DNA from: Kribbella albertanoniae
GTDB taxonomy: Bacteria > Actinomycetota > Actinomycetes > Propionibacteriales > Kribbellaceae
NCBI RefSeq assembly: GCF_004348455.1
Contig: NZ_SMKA01000004.1
Span: 49,186 to 113,185, forward strand
DNA length: 64,000 nucleotides
Direction of reading: 5' to 3'
Shown: one piece after another, positions 1 through 9,093 of the stretch
Layout: every line of letters begins with the position of its first letter
How positions within the stretch are numbered: the stretch's first letter is position 1
Program-made: the position numbers and the translations under genes
The notes under the pieces: model-generated
Databases searched by the model: none
What the model was told of the DNA's origin: nothing
What the model saw: only the letters and a program-made list of their open reading frames with translations

Positions 1-627
1 CGCGCAGTGCTCCAGCGTTCCGGGGCGTTGCCGCGCCGAGTCACCGATGCCTGGCCTGCGGCCGTGTCGCTGGCCACGATGACTGCTCTGGCGGGGTTCT
101 TCCTGAGCTATGTATCGGTGTTCGCTCAGCCGACCGCCACCATGCCACTGACCTCGATCCCTGAGGGAGCGCCAGGTCACCTCGAGGCGGAACTGCCTGC
201 CACCGTTGGATTGGCCGGCTACTTGATCGGTACGGCGTTGATCGTCGTACCGCTGCTGCTCGCGCGGCGCCGGGGGCCGTTGCCGGCGGGAACGGTCGCA
301 CTCGTGGTGACTTTTGTCGCTGTCCCGGCCGCGGCCTTGTCCGAGATGCGCTGGGCGGTGCCTGCAATCGCTGCCGTCGGGGCGAGTCTGGTCGTCGAGC
401 TGCTGCTGCGAGCCCTTCCGGCGGCGTCGGCGGTGACGCTGGCGGTTGGCGTGCCAGGCGCAGTGTGGAGTGGTCAGCTGATCGGCCTGGCGCTGGCGGG
501 TGACCTGGGATGGGGTGTAGAGATGTGGGCTGGTGTCGTCGTCCTCACCACGCTCGCGGGATACCTGCTTGCTGTCGTTGCCGGCGCCAACGACCGGCCA
601 CGCACATCGGCCGGGATGGCCGGCTGA
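1..627 (+). CDS. Integral membrane protein, 5' end cut by window
   Basis: The reading frame is open to the first base, so the N-terminus is probably missing; the first candidate start inside the window is GTG at 7. The visible ~208 residues hold about five to six hydrophobic segments with short polar loops, and a proline/threonine-rich extracytoplasmic loop after the first. I see no catalytic motif and do not recognise a family. It runs towards the convergent M56 protease gene, ending 35 bp from it. Its place beside copper genes makes a metal or redox role conceivable, but nothing in the sequence shows it. Confidence 0.6.
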   Translation, partial: RAVLQRSGALPRRVTDAWPAAVSLATMTALAGFFLSYVSVFAQPTATMPLTSIPEGAPGHLEAELPATVGLAGYLIGTALIVVPLLLARRRGPLPAGTVALVVTFVAVPAAALSEMRWAVPAIAAVGASLVVELLLRALPAASAVTLAVGVPGAVWSGQLIGLALAGDLGWGVEMWAGVVVLTTLAGYLLAVVAGANDRPRTSAGMAG

Positions 628-661
628 CGAAAGCGTCGATGGGCTGCCGAGCTTCGGGAAG

Positions 662-1606
662 TCAGGTCAGTCCGCAGTAGTCCATGCCGGCGGCCACGAG
701 TGCGGGGACGGCGATGACGACGGGTGCGATCAGTACGCCCGCGATCACGCCTGCGAGGGTGCTGTGCATTGCGCGGCGTAGCGGGAGCCGTCGGCTGGTG
801 AGCCGCAGGAGGCGCAGTTCGGTGGCTTCGCCGCTCAGCGCGAGTGCAGCGGCGGGTGGTGCGGCGCCGGCCAGTAGGAGGATGGCGTTCGCCACGCTCG
901 ACGGCCGGTGGCGTCGGCAGGCTTGGTCGTCGGCTGCGAGTTCTACCAGTCGCCGGACCTGCTGGTGACCCCAGGTGAAGACTGGGATGCCGGGAAATGC
1001 GAGAGCCAGTCCTTGCGAGAACCCCACGAGCAAATGGTGGCGGCCGGCCAGGTGGGCCTGCTCGTGGGCCAGTACGGCTGCGAGTTGGCTGCGGCTGAGC
1101 AAGCCCAGTGCCGCGCTGGTCACCACGATGCGGTGGCCGCGGCCGGGAAGGCAGAACGCCGACGGTGCCGGGTGCTCGAGGACGAGGATGTCGAACTCGG
1201 GGTCATGGCAGGCGACGAGTTCGAGGATCTGGCGGTGCCGATGGCGCTGCCGCGCGGCGCGGCGCAGAACTGTCGTCACGCCCCACACGGCTCTGGCCGC
1301 CACGGCGATCATGACAACGATGGCGAGCGTGGTGGTGGCTGCTCCGCCGGGTGTCGCGTAGGCGGCGCGCAGGTTCGTTGCGCAGATGTGGAGTATGTCG
1401 GCCAGGTCGGTGCTGACCAGGTGCAGCCGCACCGCCAGTGCGGCGGCGCCGAACAGGACCGACGACAACACCGAGGCTGCCAGTGCGTGCCAGGTCGCGA
1501 TGGCCAGCCGCGGCGCGTTGGCCGGCCATGCTGCTTCGCGCAGCAGCCATGCCCCACCGGTCGCCATCAGAAGTGCGTACCCGAACAGGGTCACGGCGAT
1601 GATCAT
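662..1606 (-). CDS. M56-family (BlaR1-type) membrane metalloprotease
   Basis: This 314-residue protein has about four membrane segments (near 1-20, 40-60, 92-112 and the C-terminal 285-308). A zinc protease site HEQAH lies at residues 181-185, and E222 in VELAADDQA is the likely third ligand. That layout matches the BlaR1/MecR1 protease domain. It ends without the extracellular penicillin-binding sensor domain of BlaR1, so it does not sense beta-lactams the same way. Its start overlaps the stop of the BlaI-type repressor gene by 4 bp (1603-1606), so the two are translationally coupled. By analogy with BlaR1/BlaI it may cleave or inactivate that repressor on a signal; copper or redox stress is my inference from the target genes. 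Confidence 0.88.
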   Translation of the reverse strand: MIIAVTLFGYALLMATGGAWLLREAAWPANAPRLAIATWHALAASVLSSVLFGAAALAVRLHLVSTDLADILHICATNLRAAYATPGGAATTTLAIVVMIAVAARAVWGVTTVLRRAARQRHRHRQILELVACHDPEFDILVLEHPAPSAFCLPGRGHRIVVTSAALGLLSRSQLAAVLAHEQAHLAGRHHLLVGFSQGLALAFPGIPVFTWGHQQVRRLVELAADDQACRRHRPSSVANAILLLAGAAPPAAALALSGEATELRLLRLTSRRLPLRRAMHSTLAGVIAGVLIAPVVIAVPALVAAGMDYCGLT

Positions 1607-1983
1607 GCGGATCGTCCCTTGGAACTGCTGGTGTCGTCGTCGCGCAGCAAGGTGCGCAGTTGTGACACCTCATTGGGCGGCATCTGCTCGACGAACTGCA
1701 GCAGGGCGGCGACCGGGTCGCCGCTGTCGGCCAGTGCCTCGCCCATCAGTTCTGCGGCGTACTCGGCGCGGCTGCGCGTCGGCCGGTACCGGTGTGCGCG
1801 GCCATCACGCTCACGGGCGAGGAATCCTTTGCTGTGCAGGTTGTCCATCACGGTCAGGACCGTCGTGTAGGCCAGCGGACGGGTGGTCTGCAGGTGGTCG
1901 AGAACGGTCCGCACCGTTGCCGGGGTGTCCTGGGTCCACAGGTGATTCATCACCACTGCTTCCAGATCACCGAATCCGCGCAT
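1603..1983 (-). CDS. BlaI/MecI/CopY-family transcriptional repressor
   Basis: The 126-residue protein has the family's N-terminal winged helix (roughly 1-75, including LAYTTVLTVMDNLHSKGFL) and a C-terminal dimerisation helix region (about 80-115). Family members bind inverted repeats of the TACTA...TAGTA type or TACA..TGTA type. Three inverted repeats with ACTA/TAGT half sites occur nearby at 2986, 4423 and 8950, which makes this protein the obvious binder. It lies in a minus-strand operon behind the Asp-box protein and ahead of the M56 protease. The first operator is upstream of that operon, so it should be autoregulated. The C-terminus is Ser/Asp-rich and lacks the CxCxxxxCxC metal motif of CopY, so direct copper binding is not evident. 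Confidence 0.92.
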   Translation of the reverse strand: MRGFGDLEAVVMNHLWTQDTPATVRTVLDHLQTTRPLAYTTVLTVMDNLHSKGFLARERDGRAHRYRPTRSRAEYAAELMGEALADSGDPVAALLQFVEQMPPNEVSQLRTLLRDDDTSSSKGRSA

Positions 1984-2037
1984 GGCTCATTCTCCCTCGA
2001 TCCGTGTCCGCATGCCTGTGGCGTCGTCGACGAGCGG

Positions 2038-2946
2038 TCATGCGGCCGTCCAGGTCGATCCCGAATCGGTGCTGGACTGCAGTTGGGCGCGGTCGCCGGT
2101 CAAGGTGGCGGCCAGTAGTCGGCCCTGCTTGTCGAACGCGGCGGCCGCGGTGCCGGCGGGTGCATCGATCTTCTGCCACGACCGGCCGGCGTCGGTGCTG
2201 ACCATCAGCCCGTCGGCGCCGACCGCGGCCATCCGGGCGTGATCATCAGGATCCCAGGCCACCGACATTGCGCCGCGTGGGCCTCCCAGAGATTGCCAGT
2301 TCCGGCCGCCGTCGCGGGTCTCGACCACGGTGCCCCCCATATCCGGTGCGATCGCGTGGTCGGGGTTGATGGCATCGACCAGGATCGTGCCCATGAACGA
2401 CCGCCCGACCACGCTGCGCTGGATGAACGTCTTGCCGGCGTCGGTCGAGACGAACATGCCCGCCTGCGGCGAGGCCAGATAGACCGTAGACCCGGTGCCA
2501 CCGAGGGAGTGGACATCGGTGACGGGCAGATCGACCGGTGCGGCCGCGAAGGTGGCCCCTGTGTCGGTCGAGACGTACAGGCCCTCGTGGCCACCGACGA
2601 GTATGCGGCCGGCAACGCTGGCCCAAGCCATTGCATCCTTGCCTTCCAGGCCGCGCACGGCTGTCCATGCGCCGGCGCCGTCGCTGTAGGCCGCTCCGGC
2701 GTGCCCGCTGACGAACCGGCGATCCCCGGCGACCATGACCGCATGCAGGTCGCCACCCACCAGCGCCTCACCGGCGGCCACCGCTCCCGGTCCGCTGGCC
2801 GGATCCTGGTCACGACCGCGCCACGACGCGACGCCGGCCACGACCACACCGACCGTTACCAGCACCGCCATCAGCGGGAGAATGCCGCGCCCGCGGCCGG
2901 AGGGCTGGACCATGGGCGACCGCGCCGCAGAGGTCTGTTTGGCCAT
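2038..2946 (-). CDS. Membrane-anchored BNR/Asp-box repeat protein
   Basis: This 302-residue protein has one N-terminal membrane segment (about 22-42) and then a probable extracytoplasmic beta-propeller. Asp-box signatures recur: STDTGATF, STDAGKTF, TRDGGRNW, STDAGRSW and STDSGSTW. It resembles the sialidase-like/photosystem-stability-factor fold proteins annotated as F510_1955-family glycosylhydrolases, but I see no sialidase catalytic set, so enzyme activity is doubtful. It is first in the operon with the BlaI repressor and the M56 protease, 54 bp ahead of blaI. An operator lies about 40 bp upstream of its ATG. It could be the outside sensor or partner for the M56 protease, which has no sensor domain of its own (inference). 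Confidence 0.8.
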   Translation of the reverse strand: MAKQTSAARSPMVQPSGRGRGILPLMAVLVTVGVVVAGVASWRGRDQDPASGPGAVAAGEALVGGDLHAVMVAGDRRFVSGHAGAAYSDGAGAWTAVRGLEGKDAMAWASVAGRILVGGHEGLYVSTDTGATFAAAPVDLPVTDVHSLGGTGSTVYLASPQAGMFVSTDAGKTFIQRSVVGRSFMGTILVDAINPDHAIAPDMGGTVVETRDGGRNWQSLGGPRGAMSVAWDPDDHARMAAVGADGLMVSTDAGRSWQKIDAPAGTAAAAFDKQGRLLAATLTGDRAQLQSSTDSGSTWTAA

Positions 2947-2985
2947 GGCCCGGAGTTCTCCTGTCGACAGGGGGTGTCACCAACC

Positions 2986-3008
2986 AACAACTATCGTGCA
3001 TAGTAGAT
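2986..3008. promoter_or_regulatory. BlaI-type operator O1
   Basis: An imperfect inverted repeat, CAACTAT-cgtgc-ATAGTAG, about 40 bp upstream of the Asp-box/blaI/M56 operon start at 2946. It shares the ACTAT/ATAGT half sites and the 5-bp spacer of the perfect operator at 4423. Confidence 0.7.
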
Positions 3009-3076
3009 GCCCTGCTGTCCCTGACCAATACCCCTGACCGCCACGGACATCAACCAGCTGCTGGTGTCCGCGATCG

Positions 3077-3547
3077 TCAGGAGGGGAGACCTGTCCAGGG
3101 CTCCATGAGCAGGTCGGCGTGCAGTTGCTGACGTACCTCGAGGGCTGCTATCGCGACGAGCAGCGCGATGATCCACAGGCGCTTGTGCGATAGGCGGAAG
3201 CCGAGCCACCGTCGCGTTGTCAAGCCGATCACCGTGCGGCACAACAGCACTGCGGCAGCGAAGGCGAGCGGAAAGATGATCGGATTGTACGTCCAGGCCG
3301 CAGTCCACTGGCCATGGGCGAACAGGTAGGTGGCGCGGGTCCCCCCGCAGAGCGGATCCATGATCCCGGCGAAGTGCAGCGGTCCGTGCAGATTCGCCCT
3401 CGGCACGCCGGCGACCGCGAGCACAACGGCAGTCAGCAATCCAGTCAGCGTCAGCGCGGTCAGCGAGCGATGCGGATCCCGCGACCGGATCGAGAGCCAA
3501 GAACCGGTGCCAGCCCTCGCCTGCGGCGGGTCCTGATCGACATTCAT
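3077..3547 (-). CDS. DUF2752-like small membrane protein
   Basis: The 156-residue protein has three predicted membrane segments (about 30-50, 85-105, 125-142). Between the first two is a MDPLCGGTRATYLFAHG stretch that fits the DUF2752 pattern of a Cys/Gly motif followed by TRA and an aromatic-rich helix. DUF2752 function is unknown. The second cysteine of the usual CPxCG motif is absent here. It lies upstream of operator O1 on the same strand and 90 bp below the methyltransferase gene, so it may be read through from operator O2. Confidence 0.65.
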   Translation of the reverse strand: MNVDQDPPQARAGTGSWLSIRSRDPHRSLTALTLTGLLTAVVLAVAGVPRANLHGPLHFAGIMDPLCGGTRATYLFAHGQWTAAWTYNPIIFPLAFAAAVLLCRTVIGLTTRRWLGFRLSHKRLWIIALLVAIAALEVRQQLHADLLMEPWTGLPS

Positions 3548-3637
3548 GACATCGCCATCGACTTCCCTTTCAAGGCTGTCGTGGAGTTCGACTCGTTTCC
3601 GGCGAGGCTGCAGGAGACGAGTGGCCGGGGTCGGGGA

Positions 3638-4384
3638 TCAGTCTCGGCGCTTGCGGAACACGAGTAGTTCGGTGCGACCGCCGCTGAGGGGCTCGAAGTG
3701 GCTGCCGACGAGATCGAGGCCCCAGCGATCGAGCAACTGAACAGTCCAGTTGCGTGGCGTCACCATGTAGATGACAGCGTTCTCGGCCACCCAGGTCTTC
3801 GTCGCCTGCTCGTCCAGGCAGGCCTCCGTGACGATGTCGAAGGCGACGATCCCGCCTGGGCGGACCACTCGGGCCATCTCCTCCAGGTACCCGACAGTCG
3901 TCACGAACGGGATATAGACGAAGAGCTTGTGCGCTTGGACAAGATCGACCGAGCTCGTCGCCGTCGCTGACAAGGTGTGACCGTCGGCCGGATGCTCCAC
4001 CAGGTTGGGCAGCCTTCGCAGGTAGGGAAGCCAGTCTGAGGCCGTCTCGTAGATCTCGTACGCCGAGGGCCGCAAAACCTCGATGATCTTCTCGGCGTAC
4101 CGTCCTGACCCCGGACCGATCTCGCACACCCGGTCCACCTCGTTGCCTAGAGCACTCATCTGCAACAGCGCCTGCACTGCCGCAGCCGTCACCTGCGGCT
4201 CGGCACTGTACTGGTCGAGGTAGTCACCGACAGACAAGCCCGCGCGCTTCGCGGCTGCGATGGTCTGCCTGGCCGGCAAGAAGGCTTGGATTGCCCGATC
4301 GGTCGTGCGGGCACGGATCATCTGAACACCCAAGGGCCGCAGAACAGTGTTGATACCTTGACGTATCACGCTGGCAATCGCCAT
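3638..4384 (-). CDS. SAM-dependent methyltransferase (class I)
   Basis: The 248-residue protein carries the SAM-binding motif I as VCEIGPGSGRYAEKI around residue 90. A VRPGGIVAFDIV segment follows, typical of class I methyltransferases. The substrate is not indicated. I chose the ATG at 4384, which has a GGGGGAG ribosome site close upstream, over an upstream in-frame GTG at 4426 that would fall inside the operator. It is divergent from the DUF6153-like gene at 4588, and the perfect palindrome O2 sits 39 bp upstream of its start, so the BlaI-type repressor probably controls it. Confidence 0.85.
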   Translation of the reverse strand: MAIASVIRQGINTVLRPLGVQMIRARTTDRAIQAFLPARQTIAAAKRAGLSVGDYLDQYSAEPQVTAAAVQALLQMSALGNEVDRVCEIGPGSGRYAEKIIEVLRPSAYEIYETASDWLPYLRRLPNLVEHPADGHTLSATATSSVDLVQAHKLFVYIPFVTTVGYLEEMARVVRPGGIVAFDIVTEACLDEQATKTWVAENAVIYMVTPRNWTVQLLDRWGLDLVGSHFEPLSGGRTELLVFRKRRD

Positions 4385-4422
4385 GTCGCTCCCCCGGACC
4401 ACTGCGGCCGCCTCGATTCCAC

Positions 4423-4449
4423 CCAACTACTATGCGAGATAGTAGTTGG
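4423..4449. promoter_or_regulatory. BlaI-type operator O2 (perfect palindrome)
   Basis: Two 11-bp arms, CCAACTACTAT and ATAGTAGTTGG, flank a 5-bp spacer GCGAG; the arms are exact reverse complements. It lies in the divergent promoter between the methyltransferase (minus) and the DUF6153-like gene (plus). Confidence 0.82.
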
Positions 4450-4587
4450 GGTCTGTGCCCGGAACAAGAGGGGCGTGTCGGGCACCTCGCCGCGTGATGT
4501 CCGGCCAGCACATTCGGCGGGTTGTGGCCGGATCGACGTTGACCTGTGACCACGGCGTCGGGCGGAGGATGGCTATCGTGGGGTCTG

Positions 4588-5115
4588 ATGAACATTCGGA
4601 GCTTATCGGGAGTGTCGGGGCTTACGCGGCGCCTGACGCTGCTCGGTGTGCTTGCCGGCGTGTTCGCGATGCATGCCTTGACGATGAATCACGATCCGGC
4701 CATGGCCGGCATGGACAGCATCGCCTCGATGACCTCCTCCGGTGCGGGACACACGTCTGCCGCGACCGGAGTCGCCGCAGTTGCCGACAACGGTGGAGCA
4801 CCATCTGGTCACGTCAGGATGTCTGATCAGGTGACTGCCGAAATGGCGGCGGTGACCGAGTTTGCGTCGGCCTCGAACTTGATGGTGTCGGCTCACTCCA
4901 ATGCCGGCAGCCATCAGATGAGCGACGTGTGTGTGGCCGTTCTGGCGGCGTCACTCGCGCTTGTGGGGCTGGCGTTGATGCTGTGCTGGCTGCGGTCTGC
5001 CCGGTTCGCGCCCTGGGCGTGGCAGCTGCTGCCGCTGCAGTTGTCACCACTGTCCGGGCGTTCTCCGCCTTGGCTGGCGCCGTCGTTGTCGAAGCTCTGC
5101 GTACTGCGGACCTAG
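4588..5115 (+). CDS. DUF6153-like His/Met-rich membrane protein
   Basis: The 175-residue protein has two hydrophobic segments (about 15-35 and 112-132), with a Met/His/Ser-rich region between them (MNHDPAMAGMD, GHTS, HVRMSD, HSNAGSHQMSD). It ends with LCVLRT, a tail I associate with actinobacterial DUF6153 proteins. Such Met/His-rich loops can bind Cu(I); the role is unproven. I chose the ATG at 4588 over an in-frame start at 4546. A DUF305 lipoprotein follows 98 bp downstream. The same pair recurs at 10677-11769, so this is a duplicated module. It is divergent from the methyltransferase and shares operator O2. Confidence 0.72.
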   Translation: MNIRSLSGVSGLTRRLTLLGVLAGVFAMHALTMNHDPAMAGMDSIASMTSSGAGHTSAATGVAAVADNGGAPSGHVRMSDQVTAEMAAVTEFASASNLMVSAHSNAGSHQMSDVCVAVLAASLALVGLALMLCWLRSARFAPWAWQLLPLQLSPLSGRSPPWLAPSLSKLCVLRT

Positions 5116-5213
5116 GCCCACCGGCCTGTGGGTGACCGCATGCTGTGGCGTGCCGTCTACCTGTCTTCGCATACCCAGATCTCTTCAGGCAGTCGATGGA
5201 AGGAACAATTCTT

Positions 5214-5858
5214 ATGAAGCACATCACCCGTGTCCACGTCGCGGCGACCCTCACCCTGGCGGCCGGTCTGGCCCTGGCCGGTTGTGGCAACAGCGACAAC
5301 GCCCAGCCAGGCGGTTCGACCAGTTCGTCTTCGATGCCGGGGATGAATCACGAGACGATGGCGCCTACGACGGCGGCCACGATGACAGCGCCGGTGGACC
5401 ACAACGACAGTGATGTCGAGTTCGCGACCGGGATGATCCCGCACCACCGCCAGGCCGTGGAGATGGCCGACATGGCGCTGAAGCAGGCCAAGAGCGCGTC
5501 GGTGAAGCAGTTGGCGACGGCGATCAAGGCTGCGCAGGATCCGGAGATCCAGCAGATGTCGGGTTGGCTGACCGGATGGGGCAAGCCGGTCCCGAGCCCG
5601 GGCATGAGCCACTCCATGCCGGGCGGCGGCATGATGACCGAGCAGGAGATGACTGATCTCGGTAAGGCCAGCGGGGCGGCGTTCGACCGGATGTGGGTGC
5701 AGATGATGATCAAGCATCACCAGGGCGCGGTCGCGATGGCCAAGACCGAGCAGTCCTCGGGCGAGAGCGCGAAGGCGATCGAGCTGGCCAAGAAGATCGA
5801 GGCGGCCCAGAACGCCGAGATCGCCACGATGCAGAAACTCCTCAACCAGCTCCCGTAA
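5214..5858 (+). CDS. DUF305 copper-associated lipoprotein
   Basis: The 214-residue protein has a lipoprotein signal with lipobox LAGC (Cys24), a Met/His/Thr-rich linker (MPGMNHETM), then two four-helix-type repeats. Each repeat has the DUF305 hallmark: FATGMIPHHRQAVEMADMAL near 65-85, and WVQMMIKHHQGAVAMAKTE near 160-180. The paired histidines and methionines are the presumed metal ligands. DUF305 proteins are ferritin-fold proteins often found with copper resistance genes, probably at the outer face of the membrane. The start ATG at 5214 is preceded by GGAAGGA. It is the second gene after the DUF6153-like gene and ends at a strong terminator. Confidence 0.9.
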   Translation: MKHITRVHVAATLTLAAGLALAGCGNSDNAQPGGSTSSSSMPGMNHETMAPTTAATMTAPVDHNDSDVEFATGMIPHHRQAVEMADMALKQAKSASVKQLATAIKAAQDPEIQQMSGWLTGWGKPVPSPGMSHSMPGGGMMTEQEMTDLGKASGAAFDRMWVQMMIKHHQGAVAMAKTEQSSGESAKAIELAKKIEAAQNAEIATMQKLLNQLP

Positions 5859-5871
5859 CCAGCGACCGCGA

Positions 5872-5908
5872 CTGCGGCCGGGATCATCATGGGTGATCCC
5901 GGCCGCAG
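5872..5908. terminator. Bidirectional terminator hairpin
   Basis: A 15-bp perfect stem (CTGCGGCCGGGATCA paired with TGATCCCGGCCGCAG, loop of about 7 nt) between the convergent DUF305 and MFS genes. Confidence 0.8.
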
Positions 5909-5940
5909 GGCGCCGGCCAGCGGCGATGATTGGCGTGGTG

Positions 5941-7218
5941 CTAAGAGGTCGTGGTGACGGAATGGCTGGTGGAGGTGAGGCGTCCGGTCCGGTGCAGCGC
6001 GATGATCATCACTGCACTGAGGGCGCCGAGCGTGGTGAGGGCCAGCCACGGCAGCCCGGGCAGTCCGTGATTGCGGGCCGTGTCGAGGGCTGCTCCGGTG
6101 AGTAGGTTGCCGGCGGTGATGCCGATACCGCAGATGGTGTTGTAGATGCCGTAATGGGTGGCGACCAGGCGGCCACCGGCGAGATTGACGATGGTGTCCA
6201 TCTCGAACGGGAACGCGAGCATCGTGCCGATGGCCAGCAAGACCGCGGCGGCCAGTGACGGTGTCACTGCCAGCGCCCACAGTGCAGCCGGGTTGCTCGG
6301 CCGGGGCAGTGCGGCGGTGGCCAGCAAAGGCAGGAAGGCCGCTGCCATTGTCGCGACACCCAACGCCAAGGCGTACCCGGCGGGAATTCTGGCGCGGCAC
6401 CATGCTGTGAGCCTGGTCTGCGCAAGCACGGTCACCAGGCCGGAGGCAACGAACAGTGCCGCGACGCCCAGGGTGGCTCCGGTGTCGTCGCCGCCGATGC
6501 GCCGCACCTCGAGCGGGAGCGCGAGATAGACCTGGAAGGACAGTACGTAGGAGCAGATCATCGCGGTGGCGAACAGCAGGAAGGGCCGGTTCGCGATAAC
6601 GACACGCCACTGGGCCAGGATGCCCTCGTTGCTGCGGGTGCCCGCTTGTTGTGGAGGCAGTGCCCGGATCTGGATGATCGACAGTACGGCGAACACAGCG
6701 GCGGCCACCGCGCAGGTGAGCCGGAAACTGGCACCCGTGAGCGCCAGTCCGACCAGTGGACCGGCGAGGATCCCGGCCTGGTAGAACACGTTGAACAGTG
6801 CGAATGCCTCGACGCGCCGCGGCCCTGCGTCGACGGCGAGGTAGGCGCGGACGGCGGGGTTGAACAAGGCACCGGCCAGGCCGGTCGCTGCCGATGCGAT
6901 CACCAGGGCGGGGACGGATTCCACCATGGCAAGCATCGCGAAACCAAAAGTCCGCAGCACACATCCGGCCACGATGAGTGGCTTGTAGCCGAACCGGTCG
7001 GCCAGCGCGCCACCGAGGGCGAACAGACCCTGCTGGGAAAGGTTCCTGACGCCAAGTACCAAGCCGACAAGCCAGGCGGCCAGGCCAAGGGTTCCGGCCA
7101 GATGCTGGGCCAGGTAGGGCATCAGCATGTAGAAGCCGAGGTTGATGGTGAACTGGTTGACCAGCAGCAGCCGTGTCACAGTCGGCATTCCCCGGTACTG
7201 GGTGACCAGTTGTTTCAT
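5941..7218 (-). CDS. MFS transporter (Rv0849-like)
   Basis: The 425-residue carrier has about 12 membrane segments and the MFS loop 2-3 signature [12 protein letters not shown] near 75-90. I chose ATG at 7218 because it overlaps the stop of the cysteine-synthase-like gene (ATGA, 7215-7218), which implies translational coupling. The order multicopper oxidase / small LpqS-type protein / CysK2-like enzyme / MFS matches Rv0846c-Rv0849 of M. tuberculosis, where the MFS protein is Rv0849. The substrate is unknown; a thiol or a copper-chelating product of the preceding enzyme is an attractive guess. Confidence 0.85.
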   Translation of the reverse strand: MKQLVTQYRGMPTVTRLLLVNQFTINLGFYMLMPYLAQHLAGTLGLAAWLVGLVLGVRNLSQQGLFALGGALADRFGYKPLIVAGCVLRTFGFAMLAMVESVPALVIASAATGLAGALFNPAVRAYLAVDAGPRRVEAFALFNVFYQAGILAGPLVGLALTGASFRLTCAVAAAVFAVLSIIQIRALPPQQAGTRSNEGILAQWRVVIANRPFLLFATAMICSYVLSFQVYLALPLEVRRIGGDDTGATLGVAALFVASGLVTVLAQTRLTAWCRARIPAGYALALGVATMAAAFLPLLATAALPRPSNPAALWALAVTPSLAAAVLLAIGTMLAFPFEMDTIVNLAGGRLVATHYGIYNTICGIGITAGNLLTGAALDTARNHGLPGLPWLALTTLGALSAVMIIALHRTGRLTSTSHSVTTTS

Positions 7219-8396
7219 CGGCTGGTCACCGCCCCCGCCGGTTCGGCGCCGCGCCGGCCGGCCGGAGTTGATTCGGTGCGCGGGTCGACGACCGTGGCGC
7301 ACCGGGTCCACCGGTGCGGCACCGCGGATGTGGGATGGGCGAGCTCATCGGGATGGAGCGCTGGTACGGCGCCGGTCAGGCTGTGCCGGGTGCAGTAGTC
7401 GTCGCTGAAGATGGTGTCCCAGTAGCGTTGTGGCCCGTCGGGGAACACCGCGGCGATCCGGGTCCCGGCCGGTGAGGTGCGGGCGATCCAGTCGGCGACC
7501 AGACCGACCGCACCGACGCTCCAGCCGCCGGTGGTGCCGGCGTTCGCCGCGAGCCGGCGGCATGCCCAGACCGCCTCGCTGGGGGCGACCCAATGGATCT
7601 CGCTGAAGGTGGAGTAGTCGACGTTGCCGGGGTAGATGCTGCTGCCCAGTCCTCGCATCAATCGGGTGCCCGCGGGCTGCCCGAAGATGGTGGACCGGAT
7701 CGAGTCGACCCCGATGACCGTCAGGTCCGGGCAGTGGTCGCGCAGGACACGCGACACTCCGGCGGAGTGGCCACCGGTGCCGACGCTGGCGACCAGCACA
7801 TCGACGCGGCCGACCTGTGCGAGCAGTTCGGTGGCCAGTCCTGCGTAGGCGTCGACGTTGTCGAGGTTGTGGTACTGGTCGGGGCACCACGCTGAGGGGT
7901 CGATGGCGAGGAGTTGCTGGACCCGGTCGCGGCGGGCTTGCTGCCAGCCACCTACCGGATCCGGGGCCGCGACCATGTCGACGGTGGCTCCGTGGGCGCG
8001 CAGCATGTGGACCACCAGGGGTTCCATGCCGGGATCGGTGACAACGGTGACGGGATGCCCGTAGACGATGCCGGCCAGGGCCAGGCCGAGCCCCAAGGTT
8101 CCGCTACTGGACTCGATGATGCGGCCTCCGGGCCGTAGATCACCGCGATCGCGGGCGCAGCGGACCATGTGGAGCGCGGCGCGATCCTTCATCCCGCCGG
8201 GATTGTGGCCTTCCAGCTTGGCCCAGTAGCCGTGCTCCCTCCCTGTGTCGTGAAGGACGTCGCCGATCCACAGCGTGGGGGTGTTTCCGACGATCCCGGC
8301 CGGGGTACGCCAAGCGATACCGGCTGACACCGCCGCCGTACCGGTGGCTGGTTCTGGGTTTTGGGCGCGCCGAGGCGCCATCGTAGTGCTGTTCAT
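7215..8396 (-). CDS. PLP-dependent cysteine synthase family (CysK2-like)
   Basis: The 393-residue protein has the fold type II PLP motif with the Schiff-base lysine K70 in [12 protein letters not shown]. The ligand-binding loop is SSSGTLG (usual form SSGNTG), and [12 protein letters not shown] is the phosphate-binding glycine loop. It matches the CysK2 (Rv0848) type by size and context. CysK2 makes S-sulfocysteine from O-phosphoserine and thiosulfate; whether this enzyme does so cannot be told from sequence alone. The first ~25 residues are disordered and Ala/Thr-rich. It is the middle gene of a minus-strand operon headed by the LpqS-like gene and ending with the MFS gene, so export of a small thiol is a plausible purpose. 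Confidence 0.85.
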   Translation of the reverse strand: MNSTTMAPRRAQNPEPATGTAAVSAGIAWRTPAGIVGNTPTLWIGDVLHDTGREHGYWAKLEGHNPGGMKDRAALHMVRCARDRGDLRPGGRIIESSSGTLGLGLALAGIVYGHPVTVVTDPGMEPLVVHMLRAHGATVDMVAAPDPVGGWQQARRDRVQQLLAIDPSAWCPDQYHNLDNVDAYAGLATELLAQVGRVDVLVASVGTGGHSAGVSRVLRDHCPDLTVIGVDSIRSTIFGQPAGTRLMRGLGSSIYPGNVDYSTFSEIHWVAPSEAVWACRRLAANAGTTGGWSVGAVGLVADWIARTSPAGTRIAAVFPDGPQRYWDTIFSDDYCTRHSLTGAVPALHPDELAHPTSAVPHRWTRCATVVDPRTESTPAGRRGAEPAGAVTSR

Positions 8397-8492
8397 GTCG
8401 TGCTGTCCCTTCGAGGCCCCTCGCGTCTGGCGCGGCAGGGGGAAAACACTGACAAAGGTCTCGGTCCGGCAGTAGGGCCGGCGAAGGAACCG

Positions 8493-8885
8493 CTATATGC
8501 GCAGCAGCGAGAACTGTGCGACTGGCGACCGTGGCGGTCGGGAAGCAGACCTGTCACAGGAGATGGGAGATTGTGCGGCGCGGACAGCCAGCCACGGCCG
8601 CGGTGTCGATGTGGCCGGCAGCGGTCCGGGAGAATCACCGGACTGGGCGAGGAATGCGTCGTCCGGTCCGGTAGCGGCGCAGTGAGTGCCGGACTCGCCC
8701 GATGTGTGGTCGAGGGCCGGCTCTGCCGGCTCGTGGTCCGCCGCGACCGAGTGCGAATGATGGCTGTGATGGTCTGCTTCTGCGTAACACCACAGGCCGC
8801 CTCCCAGCATCAGGGCCAGCGCCGCGACAAGGGAGACCGCAAGCCAGTGCCGGATACAGCTCCCCAGGTCGGTCACACGATGCAT
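8493..8885 (-). CDS. LpqS/DUF6153-like His-rich small membrane protein
   Basis: The 130-residue protein has one N-terminal membrane segment (about 12-32), then a strongly His-rich stretch HHSHHSHSVAADHEP and a Pro/Ser-rich tail ending FSLLRI. Length, position between a multicopper oxidase and a CysK2-like gene, and the hydrophobic-Arg C-terminus match LpqS (Rv0847) of M. tuberculosis, a copper-induced protein. No clear lipobox is seen. It starts 65 bp from operator O3 and is divergent from the oxidase. The C-terminal pattern resembles the proteins at 4588 and 10677, so all three may be one family. Confidence 0.7.
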   Translation of the reverse strand: MHRVTDLGSCIRHWLAVSLVAALALMLGGGLWCYAEADHHSHHSHSVAADHEPAEPALDHTSGESGTHCAATGPDDAFLAQSGDSPGPLPATSTPRPWLAVRAAQSPISCDRSASRPPRSPVAQFSLLRI

Positions 8886-8949
8886 CCTAGCGAGTTCTTT
8901 GAGTAATCAAAGGCTGATGATCAGGACACCAAGGCCGGGGCCGCGAGAA

Positions 8950-8990
8950 TCACCACCTATCTACTATGTTGATTAGTAGTTGGGTGGTGA
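8950..8990. promoter_or_regulatory. BlaI-type operator O3 in divergent promoter
   Basis: A nested inverted repeat: outer arms TCACCACC / GGTGGTGA and inner arms CTACTA / TAGTAG around a 7-bp centre. It lies between the LpqS-like operon (minus) and the multicopper oxidase (plus), so it can control both. The inner part matches O1 and O2. Confidence 0.78.
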
Positions 8991-9093
8991 TCTGCGTCAG
9001 ATCGGGGAGCTCAATCGCGGATGGGAGGGAGGCGGTCGCGTTGCGCCTCCCAGGCCTGTCGCCGCTCTCCACGCCTCTAGAAAGGGTTCGTAC

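Noticed and set aside
662..1983. Beta-lactam resistance BlaR1/BlaI system
   Set aside because: The M56 protein ends without the penicillin-binding sensor domain and no beta-lactamase is present; all operator-linked genes point to copper or redox handling.
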